64,000 nucleotides of DNA from an uncultured Bryobacteraceae bacterium (GTDB lineage Bacteria; Acidobacteriota; Terriglobia; Bryobacterales; Bryobacteraceae). Below the pieces are notes generated by a model, which did not search any database, had not been told where the DNA came from, and saw only the letters and a program-made list of their open reading frames with translations. Each line of letters begins with the position of its first letter. The stretch's first letter is position 1. The translations under genes and the position numbers were made by a program. This document shows, in pieces, positions 8,173-17,721 of this stretch. The stretch is from assembly GCA_937920635.1 (NCBI GenBank), contig CAKZUE010000001.1, forward strand, positions 1 through 64,000, read 5' to 3'.

Positions 8173-9063
8173 ATGTACAACGCGTTTTTCGGATTTCGGG
8201 AAAATCCCTTCAATTTAAGTCCTGATCCCTCGTTTCTGTACCGCAGTCCGCAGCATGAAGAGGCGCTGGCGAACCTGATTTACGGCGTGCATGGCCGCAA
8301 GGGCTTCATCGTGCTCACCGGCGAGGTGGGAACCGGCAAGACGACGCTGCTCGAGTGCCTGCGCGACGAACTGGACGCCCACGGCATCGAGTTCGCCTAT
8401 CTGTTCAACTCGCGCATCAATCCGCAACAGTTTTTCGAGATGATCGCCTACGATCTCAACCTCCAGTGCGACCGCAAGTCGAAAACGGAGGTGCTGTTCG
8501 CGCTGAACCACCTGCTGATCGAGGAGGCCAATGCCGGCCGCACCACGGTGTTGATCGTGGACGAAGCGCACAATCTCGAATGGGACGTGCTGGAAGAGAT
8601 CCGGCTGCTCACCAACTTGGAGAACCCCAAGCTTGGCAAGCTTCTCCAGATCATTCTGTCCGGGCAGCCAGAGCTGGACCGCAAGCTGGAGGCGCCCGAA
8701 TTCCGGCAACTGAAGCAGCGGATCGTGTTGCGGTGCATGCTGTCGCCGCTGACGCTGGAGGAAACGACCGAATACATCCGCACGCGGCTGACCCGGGCGG
8801 GCATGGCCGAAATGAAAGTGTTTCCGCCCGAGGTGCTGCGGGAAATCCATCTGCGCAGCCAGGGAATTCCGCGCGTCATCAATTCGCTCTGCGACAACCT
8901 GCTGCTGACCGCTTTCGCGCTGGAGACCAAGGTCACCAGCGTCGAGATGCTGGACGAGGTGTGCCTGGACATGCGGCTCTCCTGGCCCGGCATGCCCCGC
9001 CATTTCCGGGCGAAAATCACTCAGCCGCCGGAAACCGCCTGGATCCCACCTTCGGAGAGCTGA
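8173..9063 (+). CDS. ExeA/GspA-like AAA ATPase
   Basis: MYNAFFGFRENPFNLSPDPSFLY...TGEVGTGKTTLL (Walker A)...TVLIVDEAHNL (Walker B). Confidence 0.93.
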   Translation: MYNAFFGFRENPFNLSPDPSFLYRSPQHEEALANLIYGVHGRKGFIVLTGEVGTGKTTLLECLRDELDAHGIEFAYLFNSRINPQQFFEMIAYDLNLQCDRKSKTEVLFALNHLLIEEANAGRTTVLIVDEAHNLEWDVLEEIRLLTNLENPKLGKLLQIILSGQPELDRKLEAPEFRQLKQRIVLRCMLSPLTLEETTEYIRTRLTRAGMAEMKVFPPEVLREIHLRSQGIPRVINSLCDNLLLTAFALETKVTSVEMLDEVCLDMRLSWPGMPRHFRAKITQPPETAWIPPSES

Positions 9064-9331
9064 CCCGTCCCGTCCACGGCTGACGGCGCACCATTACAGG
9101 AGCCCGGCTCAGCCGGCTGCGGTTGATCCGGCGCTGGCAATGGTTCTCTTGCGAGAGCAGGACAACAGCAGCCCGCAGGCTGGGAGAGGCGGCCTGAATC
9201 TGGCTAAGCTGCTGCGGGCCATTCTCAATGCAGCTTAGCCAGCGGTCAAACACGGAGCATCTTGGCCCACTCACGTATTTGCAGAAGAATCGGCCATACG
9301 ACTGAACGCCGCTCGCTGAACGGTATCGCGT

Positions 9332-10054
9332 TCAACGGCGCCGCCTCCAGGCGAGATACGCCAGCCCCGCGCCAAGGAGGAGCATCGTGCGGGGCTCCGG
9401 TACCTGGGCGTAATAGACATCGTCGATACCCCACAGGTCCCGTTTATCGCTTGTCGCGCCGGTAGTGATTGAGAAACTGGTGATCGCCGCGCCAGGGTTC
9501 GAGTAGCCCCAGAAAAGCGCTCCACCCGAATAGTCGTTCTTGGTGATGCTCAGCGACTGGCTCTCACCATCGTTGAATGCCACAAGGATCGGACCCGGGA
9601 AATTATCCTGCGTGTCGGTCAGGTAGAAACCGAAGGCATAGACCGGGACCGCGAAAGTGAATGTCACTGCCCCTCCTGCCGAATCATAGGCAGGGACAAC
9701 CCGCAGGTGTTGAGAGCCACTGGCCGTGACGTTAAAGCCAAGCGGATCCGGGGAGTGCTCATTAATCGCGCAGACGCCGCCGCAAAAGCTTGAGAGCAAA
9801 TTCGTCATCGTCACGTCAACGCCCGGAGCAGCCGTGAAGTTGGCGTTGAAGCCAACAGCCAGCCCCTCGAACGTGATGGGTCCTGTGGCGCCGGTAGCAG
9901 AAACAAACGCGCTCCTCGCTGCGTCCGATAGGGGCCTGTCGTCGCCCGGACCCGCCCCATTGTCTGCTCCGTAATAGATGGTTGCACCCTGTAACGAAAT
10001 GGCTGCCAACAGCCCGACTGCCAGGCTCCTTGAACAATCGGTTAGTTTTTTCAT
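9332..10054 (-). CDS. PEP-CTERM sorting-domain protein
   Basis: Signal peptide; C-terminus VPEPRTMLLLGAGLAYLAWRRRR. Confidence 0.88.
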   Translation of the reverse strand: MKKLTDCSRSLAVGLLAAISLQGATIYYGADNGAGPGDDRPLSDAARSAFVSATGATGPITFEGLAVGFNANFTAAPGVDVTMTNLLSSFCGGVCAINEHSPDPLGFNVTASGSQHLRVVPAYDSAGGAVTFTFAVPVYAFGFYLTDTQDNFPGPILVAFNDGESQSLSITKNDYSGGALFWGYSNPGAAITSFSITTGATSDKRDLWGIDDVYYAQVPEPRTMLLLGAGLAYLAWRRRR

Positions 10055-10149
10055 GGTCTCGCTCCTCCTGGGGCTGCCGGATTTAGGACATCCCTAGCGG
10101 ATTGTGGAGTCGCGTTCAGTATCCGTCAACCCTCGTGCGCTCCAGGACT

Positions 10150-10330
10150 GTTGGTACCGGGCCGCTCATAAGCTGACAAGGCGTCAGGCGCCTGCAGATT
10201 CTTCCGCACCGTCTTCCGATCCCAGCCCAGCATCCGGCTGACGGCCTGAATGCTCTTCGTTCTCGCGCATTTCCGCGATCTCCTGTGCGTCTCGTACCCT
10301 GAACCAGATCTCGGTGACTCTTCCTCCCCG
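10150..10330 (-). pseudogene. Fragment of IS21-type transposase (IstA N-terminal HTH), frameshifted
   Basis: Minus-strand translation contains SIQAVSRMLGWDRKTVRKNLQAPDALSAYERP, typical of the IstA HTH; no full ORF. Confidence 0.5.
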
Positions 10331-10655
10331 AACCGGTCACCAACGTTGTCCTCTGCCCAAGGGTGGGGTCTTTTCCATCGGTACTTTCGGGTACCGGCCC
10401 TGAAACGAGAATCAGCGGCGCGCGGCGCGGAACACGCCGGGATGGAGAAATGGCGCCCAGGCGGCCCTGTCCCCCCTTTTTAGAGCGAAGCTCCTGTCCC
10501 ATAGCGACCGCAGGGAAACGCCGGGTGAGGGGGATCGGATTTTTCCGAGCCCTAAGTGGAAGCACTGAGCCATAGCCTTAGATGTAGATCTTAGACCCGA
10601 CTAGGTGAAACACCTGCGTTTCATCGCAGTTGGATCTTTCGGAAGGTGCATTGAC

Positions 10656-11018
10656 ATGAGGACAACAATTTTCGTGGTTGCCCTTGCATGTGCTGTTTCG
10701 ATGCTTACGGCTTCTGCTGCCGTTTTGCCATCGGACAGCACGGTGGCGATCCGCCCTGGTCCGCCGCCGGATCCGCTGGGTTGCGAGCCTTGGGAGAAGT
10801 GCAGCGGAAACGGGATCCGTCCCGGTCCGCCGCCGCATCCGCTGGGTTGCGACGATCACACGGTGACAGTGTGTGTGAGCGCGATCCGTCCCGGTCCGCC
10901 GCCGGATCCGTTGGGCTTCGACCCGGCGATCCGTCCCGGTCCGCCGCCGGATCCGTTGGGCTTCGACCCCGCGATCCGTCCTGGTCCGCCGCCGGATCCG
11001 CTGGGCTTTGACCCATAG
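10656..11018 (+). CDS. Small secreted protein with five IRPGPPPxPLG repeats
   Basis: ATG 10656 after GGAAGG; N-terminus MRTTIFVVALACAVSMLTASA; five repeats, last three an exact 15-aa/45-bp tandem AIRPGPPPDPLGFDP. Confidence 0.8.
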   Translation: MRTTIFVVALACAVSMLTASAAVLPSDSTVAIRPGPPPDPLGCEPWEKCSGNGIRPGPPPHPLGCDDHTVTVCVSAIRPGPPPDPLGFDPAIRPGPPPDPLGFDPAIRPGPPPDPLGFDP

Positions 11019-11122
11019 ATTCGTGCGGTTTGCCGGGAGGACGCAACAGACCGACCTGCCTAGCTGTGCCGGGATTTTCTGGGCAGCGAGGCGAAAGCGG
11101 TTTGAACAGTCAACCAGTTTTC

Positions 11123-11160
11123 AGGCCCGAAAACGGCAACGTTTTCGGGCCTTCGTTTTT
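11123..11160 (+). terminator. Rho-independent terminator
   Basis: aggcccgaaaacg-gcaa-cgttttcgggcct followed by tcgttttt. Confidence 0.85.
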
Positions 11161-11332
11161 CAGCAACACACGGCTGGCCGGCTTTGAGCGAGGCTAGGGT
11201 GCATGGGGTCCGTTGCCAGCGCTGGCTGGCCAGAGCGATTTTTCCTGAGGACGCCGTGTGAGCGCTTCTTGTGGGATGAGGCACCAGGACGCTTGGAAGC
11301 CGGAGGCCGCGTCTGGTATATTGAGAGCAGTT

Positions 11333-11407
11333 GGCGCTATCGTCTAAGGGTTAGGACGGAGCCCTCTCAAGGCTCAAATACGGGTTCGAATCCCGTTAGC
11401 GCTACCA
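11333..11407 (+). tRNA. tRNA-Glu (CTC)
   Basis: Cloverleaf by eye; anticodon stem gagcc-ctctcaa-ggctc; T-loop ggttcgaatcc; encoded CCA. Confidence 0.92.
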
Positions 11408-11671
11408 CGCCCAAGCTTTTCATTACGGCCCCCTGGTAGCGCTCCGGCAGTCAGTGGAGCATCTGAAGGGAAGGTTCAGCGGCGATTTCTGCCCATTCCG
11501 GGATCATCGGGAGCTTGAGCTGCTTCGGGGCGCGTGGCATGTCAGCCAGGAGCCTCAACGATTGCCGATGGGCTGCCTCCGGCATCTCCCAGAGCCTCCG
11601 ACCCGGAGATCCATGGCAGCGCGGCTGCGGGGGGACGGCATCGTGACTGGGCCGCCCGCGGGACGAAGAAT

Positions 11672-12238
11672 TCACCGGGTCTGCTGCCCGATCCCCGCCG
11701 TCTGCGGAGCTTCGAGGCTCTTCCGGATGGTCTGCTCATAGTATTGGCGCATCCGTTTTCGGATGTCGTCGCGGACGCGCCGGAACACGGCGAGTTTTTC
11801 GGCATCCGTCCCCTCCGCCTTGGCCGGATCCGGGAACCCTATGTGGACGCGCGTCCCGACCTTTCCTCGGAAATTGGGGCAGGTCTTGTCAGCGTCGCCG
11901 CAGACGGTGATTACGTAGTCGAACGACTGCCCCAGAAAGCCATCAACCTTCTTCGGCTTGTGTGTGGAGATGTCGATGCCCGCCTCTTTCATCACCTGGA
12001 TGGCGTAGGGGTTGACCTGGGGCGCTGGGTGGGTGCCGGCCGAATGCACCTCAAGGCGGGAATCGAAGGACCGCAGGAACCCCTCCCCCATCTGGCTTCT
12101 CGCCGAATTCCCCGTGCAGAGAACCAGGATGCGCACTTTTGCCTTCGCCGTTTTTGCCGGATCCGCAGTTCGAGCCTGCGCGGCTGCCGCGAAAAACGCG
12201 ACGAAAAGCAAATAATGTTTCAATTTTGTGACAATCAT
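11672..12238 (-). CDS. arsC: ArsC-type (LMW-PTPase fold) arsenate reductase with signal-peptide-like N-terminus
   Basis: VRILVLCTGNSARSQMGEGFLR (CX5R) and downstream ArsC motifs; preceded by KHYLLFVAFFAAAAQA. Confidence 0.85.
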   Translation of the reverse strand: MIVTKLKHYLLFVAFFAAAAQARTADPAKTAKAKVRILVLCTGNSARSQMGEGFLRSFDSRLEVHSAGTHPAPQVNPYAIQVMKEAGIDISTHKPKKVDGFLGQSFDYVITVCGDADKTCPNFRGKVGTRVHIGFPDPAKAEGTDAEKLAVFRRVRDDIRKRMRQYYEQTIRKSLEAPQTAGIGQQTR

Positions 12239-12799
12239 GGCCGATGTCCGCCCCTATAGATGATCAGGATGGAGTCGCGGATGCAACCGGATGAAGCCAC
12301 GGAGCAGCCCCGGAAAGCTCGCCCGCGTTTCCGATTTGCGGGCGGCCTGCCATGCTGGTCTGGCGCGTCCACGGCTTGCACGCGGTTCGGCAACTCTCCT
12401 TCTTTGCGGCCGCGCGCCTGGCTCTTGCGTTGTCGCCTTAGGCGCTCAGAAATACGCGGTGATCTGAGACGGCGCGCCGGGGCCGGCCGGAGCCGGAAAT
12501 CCTGCGCGGAATTCACGGCTTCGACCGTGACTGTGCCGGCATCGGATCCGCTTCAGGGCAGGAAACGGCCCGCTGGTTTCCTCCTCTAAATTGCGATAAT
12601 GGGCCATCCGGACACACATCCTGAATCGGGCTTTTCTCGGGAATTTTCCCAATCCGCATGCCGCGCTGCCTGCTTTTTGCGCCCATGGGGGATGGTCCGC
12701 CGCCGAGGTCTTTCCCGCTGCCCCATTCAGTCGCCCTGCTCCGCACCATGCCGAGATGGCGGCCTGTTGCTGCGGCGCCATCCGTCCGATACTGCTGAT

Positions 12800-13835
12800 A
12801 TGGGCCTCGCTACGGCAAGTCTCCATGCGTATGCGCCCGGTCTGGCGGCCGAATCCGCCGCCGGGCGGCTGCGGGCGCTAGTGTGCGGCAGCGGCGGCTG
12901 GGTGGAGGACGCCGCGGCGGAAGACCGGGTGATCGCCGTGCTGGAGTCCGGCGCCTGTCCGTGGCTCTCCGTCTATGACACGGGACTGCTGGAGCCGGAC
13001 TCCTCTGCCGCGGAGCTCTCCCGCGCGCTGGATCGTCCCGTCGTGGCAGTCGTGGTCGAGGACAGCGACCGCTATTCCATCACGCTGTTCGCCTCCGGCA
13101 AACGCGTGGATCGCATCACTGCGGGCGTCTCGCGGCTCAAAGGCTCAGGGCATCCGGAGAAGTGGGTCTCCGTGCTGCCCCATGTTTCGGACGTTCGCCG
13201 AGGAAGCGCTGCGGCGCGCCGCTGCGGCGCTGGGCCTGCCCTTTGCGCGGACGGCCGCCGTTGCCGAGGAAGCCGTCCGGGCGCCATCGGCGGCGGCGCG
13301 GCTTTGCTTCCGCCGCGCGGCGGCGGTTCATGAGCCCGCCGGAGCGCCCGTTCTCGTCTGCGGCTCGATTCAGGCGCTTCCGGCAGCGGCGGGGCGGCCG
13401 CTCAACTGCCTGATTGTCCCGGTTGCCAACCGCGGAGCGGAAACGCGCGGCGTGCGCCTCCACCTCAGCGGGCCGGCCCTGGAACAGGGGCTGATCGCGC
13501 CGGAAGCCATCCAAGCCTTCCGGATTGTCCGGAATCCCGACGGCACGGCCGGCGGTCCGGCATCCAGCTCTGCTCTCGTTGAGGGCGCGCACGGTTTCCT
13601 GGCCGAGATGCCGGATGTCGAGCTGCCGTACCAGCCTGACCCGCGCACGCTGGGCAACCAGTTGAGGGCAAGGAAAACCATGGATGACTTCCTGAGCCGC
13701 ACCGCACACTTCTCGATCCAGGGGCGGGCTGTCCAGCCTGGAGAGGCGCCTTTGCACATACGGATTGAGTGCCTGAAAGCGGCCTGTGATCCGTTGACCG
13801 TGGAATTGCCCGTTCGCATCGCCCCAGCGGGTTGA
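12800..13835 (+). pseudogene. Hypothetical protein interrupted by an apparent frameshift near 13175-13200
   Basis: Coding-like sequence moves from the 12599-13333 frame to the 12975-13835 frame. Confidence 0.55.
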
Positions 13836-14035
13836 CGGCTCCGGCAATTCCGCGGCGCCGGGCGGGCTTGTGCGTCCGTCGGCCGTACGGGCCGTGTTCC
13901 CATCCATGGCGTGGTTCCCGGACGGGAACCGGCCGGGACGCCTGGAATTGGAGAGGCATTTTGCCACGACAATTGCATCTAGCTGGACGGAGAAATAGCA
14001 TTGTATTTCTACTCATAGAATTGTAGAATTCTGTC

Positions 14036-15412
14036 ATGAGATTCCGGCTGTCCGTCGTGCTATTTGCCATGCTGGGCGGCGTTTGGCTGCTGTGGGTCAG
14101 CCGCGAGCCGCCGAAGCCGCGGACGGCCATCCGGGAAACATCTCAGACACAGGCCGGGAGTGTGCCCCGCTCATTCCGGGACGCGCTGCTCGAAGAAGCC
14201 AGGACGCTGGCGCCCGATGTGGCGGAGCGGATCCGGCAGGAGGTGAAGGCCGGCGGACGGGACCCGCAACGGCGGGCGCTGCTGATGGCGTGGCTGTGGC
14301 ATCAGGGCGGTCCAGGGTCTGTCTTGCAGCGGGCGGAGCACCTGGTGTGGCTCATCGCGCACGAGCCTGCGTCGGAGTTTCTGGATTGGCCTCCGGCGTG
14401 GTTCTCGCCCGGAGAGTTGGGCCCTGTCCGCATGGAGGAGATTCTGGCGGCGTGGCGGAGCGCGGTTCGGGAGCATCCCGATGATCCGCGCCCCGCGTGG
14501 CTGGCGGCGAAATGGTTTGAGCGCCATGAGGAGCGGTATTTCGTCGAGTTTCTAAAGGCTTCGCTGGAAGCGGATCCCGGTTTCGGCCCGGCGGTGGGAG
14601 CGCTGGCCGAATGGTGCGTGCGTCAGCTCGCCTTGCAAAGCCCCGCCGCCAGCGAGGCGCGGAAACTGCTGGAGACGTCGTTGAATCCGGAAATCCAGAT
14701 TCAGGCGGCGCAGCGGTTCCACCAGCTCGCCGAGGAGGCCGAGGACAGTCATCCCCAGCGGAACGTGTGGCGCCAAGAGGCCCGGCGATGCTATGCGCGC
14801 GCCCGCAGGATCGAGCCGAATCTGCGGGAAGAAGATGTCTTCTCGAGAGCCGGCCGGGGCGCAAACGCATCATTGGCGGGCGCGCCATATGCTTCCCCGG
14901 AAGTCCAGGTCATGCTCAACAGGGGCCGCCGGCAGATGATCCGCCTGCCTGTGGAGGCGTTTCCCGATTTGCCTCAAGCCGTTGCCGCGGCGCTGAAACG
15001 GATGGGGTGCGCGATTCCGCAGGCTTTCGAGAGTCCCATGCGGCGGCGCGCCCATAACGTCATTCGGGGGCGATTTTTCAGGGCGGAACGCGATAGCTGG
15101 GCGGTGCTGTGCTCGGTGAGGGATACGGTTCGGCTGCTGGTGTTCCGCGACGAATCGGATGAAAATCCCGAGACTTTGCAAGGCGGCCTGGAGAGTGCGT
15201 GTATGCAGACGACCGGCGCGGATTCCGCGGGATTTTCCTGGGCGATCACGGTGGCGGACGAGGCCCTGATCCGGCGCTACAACAGCGCCTTGAAAGGGCC
15301 GCCGTTGCCGCCGCTGGAGCATGAAGGGATCGAATCGCACTTCCTGGGAAAAGCCTCGGTCATTCTGTACTGGCACAACGGGCGGTGGTTGAGGCTGCAA
15401 GGGGCGGATTGA
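14036..15412 (+). CDS. Hypothetical protein with N-terminal TM
   Basis: 458-aa ORF, N-terminal signal anchor, AT-rich upstream region. Confidence 0.75.
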   Translation: MRFRLSVVLFAMLGGVWLLWVSREPPKPRTAIRETSQTQAGSVPRSFRDALLEEARTLAPDVAERIRQEVKAGGRDPQRRALLMAWLWHQGGPGSVLQRAEHLVWLIAHEPASEFLDWPPAWFSPGELGPVRMEEILAAWRSAVREHPDDPRPAWLAAKWFERHEERYFVEFLKASLEADPGFGPAVGALAEWCVRQLALQSPAASEARKLLETSLNPEIQIQAAQRFHQLAEEAEDSHPQRNVWRQEARRCYARARRIEPNLREEDVFSRAGRGANASLAGAPYASPEVQVMLNRGRRQMIRLPVEAFPDLPQAVAAALKRMGCAIPQAFESPMRRRAHNVIRGRFFRAERDSWAVLCSVRDTVRLLVFRDESDENPETLQGGLESACMQTTGADSAGFSWAITVADEALIRRYNSALKGPPLPPLEHEGIESHFLGKASVILYWHNGRWLRLQGAD

Positions 15413-15456
15413 GCGAGAAGTCGCAGGAAAGCGGCTGAAGCTCGCGGGACAGGACA

Positions 15457-15475
15457 GCCCCCGGCCAAGGCCGGG
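15457..15475. repeat. Third copy of the gcccccggccaaggccgggg palindrome
   Basis: Sequence match to 2590-2611; lies 3' of a CDS. Confidence 0.65.
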
Positions 15476-15603
15476 GACAACACGGGCGGGTTGCAGGGCA
15501 GCCCCGAATCACGAGAGCTCGCGCGGCAACAGCGTGCGCGACGGCGCGGGCGGTATAGTAGAAGCAGGCCGGCCCGCTGCCGGCTCTTTCTTTCCACTGA
15601 CCC

Positions 15604-16440
15604 ATGCACGATTTCAGCCTGCTCTGGCTGCGCGCCGCCGCCCTGCTCTACACGGCAGCGTTTTTCCATCCCGTGCTGATGCTGCTGCGCCGCATGGACC
15701 GGCCTGCCGGACTGTCGGCCGCCTCGTTCCGCGCCGCCGCGGTTCTGCATTTCGTGGCGGTGGTCGAACACAGCGCCGCGCTCGGGCAGCTTGCGGCCAA
15801 CAATTTCTTCGAGACCGCCTCGCTGTGCGCGCTGATTCTGGCCTGGGCCTACCTGTTCATCGACTGGCGCTATCGCTTCGACGGGCTGTGCGTCTTCTTT
15901 TACCCGCTGGTGGCGGTGCTGGCGTGGATCGCCGCGGCGGGGGTTCCCTCGCCATCGTGGGAACAGCAGAACTTGCGCGGGGCGCTGCTGGCGGGCCACA
16001 TTTTTCTGGTTCTGCTCGGGATCAGCGGGCTGCTGGTCTCGGCCACCGGCGCCGCGTTTTATCTGATGCAGGAGAGACGGCTGAAGCGGCGGCATGAACA
16101 GTCGAGCTGGCTGGCGCGGTTGACGCCGGCGAAGCTGCCGCCGCTGGAGACGCTGGACGGGCTGATCACGCGGGCGATGAACTTCGGTTTCATCGCGCTG
16201 ACGCTATCGGTGGCGGTGGCCACGGTGTGGGCTTCCATCACCTTTGGCACGCGGTGGATCGGCCAGCCGGCCATTCTGATTTCGCTGGCGACGTGGGGCT
16301 TCTATCTGCTGATGGTGGTTCTGCGCACGTGGGCCGGCTGGCGGGGCCGCCGGGCGGCGCTGTTGTCGCTGGCGGTGCTGGGTTTCGCCGCCCTGACCTG
16401 GGCCGCGCACATCGGCCTGCGGCCGCTGCTGGAACACTGA
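15604..16440 (+). CDS. CcsA/HemX-type cytochrome c assembly membrane protein
   Basis: Multi-TM ORF directly upstream of hemA; AAFYLMQERRLKRRH, SITFGTRW. Confidence 0.8.
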   Translation: MHDFSLLWLRAAALLYTAAFFHPVLMLLRRMDRPAGLSAASFRAAAVLHFVAVVEHSAALGQLAANNFFETASLCALILAWAYLFIDWRYRFDGLCVFFYPLVAVLAWIAAAGVPSPSWEQQNLRGALLAGHIFLVLLGISGLLVSATGAAFYLMQERRLKRRHEQSSWLARLTPAKLPPLETLDGLITRAMNFGFIALTLSVAVATVWASITFGTRWIGQPAILISLATWGFYLLMVVLRTWAGWRGRRAALLSLAVLGFAALTWAAHIGLRPLLEH

Positions 16441-16449
16441 GCCGGGGCC

Positions 16450-17721
16450 ATGCTGAATCTGCTGCTCACCGGACTGAACCACAAGACGGCGCCGGTGGAA
16501 GTGCGCGAGCGGCTGGCGGTGAGCGCCGGTCAGCTACCCGCAGCGCTCGACGCGCTGCGCGCCTGCCCGGGCGTGGACGAGGTGATGCTGCTGTCGACGT
16601 GCAACCGCGTGGAGGTGCTGGCGCACAGCGGCTCGGACAGGCCGCTGGAGGAGCGGCCATTGGTGGAAGCGCTGTCGCGCCTGCGCGGCCTCGACGCGGC
16701 CGAGTTGCTGCCGCACTTTTACACTCATCGCGGCGAAGAGGCGCTGCGGCATCTGTTCCGGGTGGCGTCGAGCCTCGACTCGATGGTGCTCGGAGAGCCG
16801 CAGATCCTGGGCCAGCTCAAGGACGCCTACGCCGCTGCCAGGCAGCACGGCGCCTTGCAGGCTGCGCTGGAACCGGTGCTGGCGCGCGCCTTCGCCGTGG
16901 CCAAGCGCGTGCGCAATGAGACGGCGATCGGGCGCAACGCCGTCAGCGTTTCGTACGCCGCCGTGGACCTGGCGAGGCAGATCTTCGGGGATCTGCGCCC
17001 GCGCCAGGCGCTGCTGATCGGCGCGGGCAAGATGGCCGAGCTGGCGGCGAAGCACCTGCGGCGCGCGGGCTGCGGCCGCATCCACGTCACCAACCGCACG
17101 CGCGCGCGGGCCGAGCAGATGGCGGCGCTGGTGGAGGGCGCGGTGATCGATTACGAGACGTTCCGCGCGCGGCTCCACGAGATGGACATCGTGCTGGCTT
17201 CCTCGGGCGCGCCGGAGCACATCCTGCGCAAGGACGATCTGCGGGAGGTGCTGAAGAAACGGCAGAACCGGCCCGTGTTCCTGATCGACATCGCCGTGCC
17301 GCGCAACATCGACCCGGCGGTGGACGAGCTGGAAAACGCCTATCTCTACGATATCGACGACCTGGGCCGCGAGGTGGAAGCCAACCGGCAGGCGAGGCAG
17401 CGCGAGGCGGAGGAAGCCGGGCAGATCATCGAGGAAGAGGTGCAACGGCTGATGGAGCGCTTCCGCACGCGCGAGGTGGCGCCGGTGATCGTGAGCCTGC
17501 AACAGCGGCTGGATGAGCTGGCGCACGAGGAGATGGAGCGCTGGCGCGGCAAGCTGGGCGTGGACGGCGAGCGCGCCGAGGCGCTGGAGGCGTACACGCG
17601 ATCGCTGCTGAACAAGCTGGCGCATGGGCCGATCGTCGAGATCCGCCGTTCGGCCGCGCTGCCCGAAGGCGACCGCATTCTGGCCGTGATCCGGCGCATG
17701 TTCCGGCTGGAGGAATCATGA
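16450..17721 (+). CDS. hemA: Glutamyl-tRNA reductase
   Basis: LTGLNHKTAPVEVRERLA...LLSTCNRVEV...SLDSMVLGEPQILGQ. Confidence 0.98.
   Translation: MLNLLLTGLNHKTAPVEVRERLAVSAGQLPAALDALRACPGVDEVMLLSTCNRVEVLAHSGSDRPLEERPLVEALSRLRGLDAAELLPHFYTHRGEEALRHLFRVASSLDSMVLGEPQILGQLKDAYAAARQHGALQAALEPVLARAFAVAKRVRNETAIGRNAVSVSYAAVDLARQIFGDLRPRQALLIGAGKMAELAAKHLRRAGCGRIHVTNRTRARAEQMAALVEGAVIDYETFRARLHEMDIVLASSGAPEHILRKDDLREVLKKRQNRPVFLIDIAVPRNIDPAVDELENAYLYDIDDLGREVEANRQARQREAEEAGQIIEEEVQRLMERFRTREVAPVIVSLQQRLDELAHEEMERWRGKLGVDGERAEALEAYTRSLLNKLAHGPIVEIRRSAALPEGDRILAVIRRMFRLEES

Noticed and set aside
10116-10565. 149-aa minus-strand ORF as a real protein
   Set aside because: The recognisable IstA-like sequence is in a different frame; this ORF is low-complexity.
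10740-11010. 45-bp repeats as a CRISPR or minisatellite without coding role
   Set aside because: Repeats are in frame, follow a signal peptide and RBS, and variation preserves the peptide.
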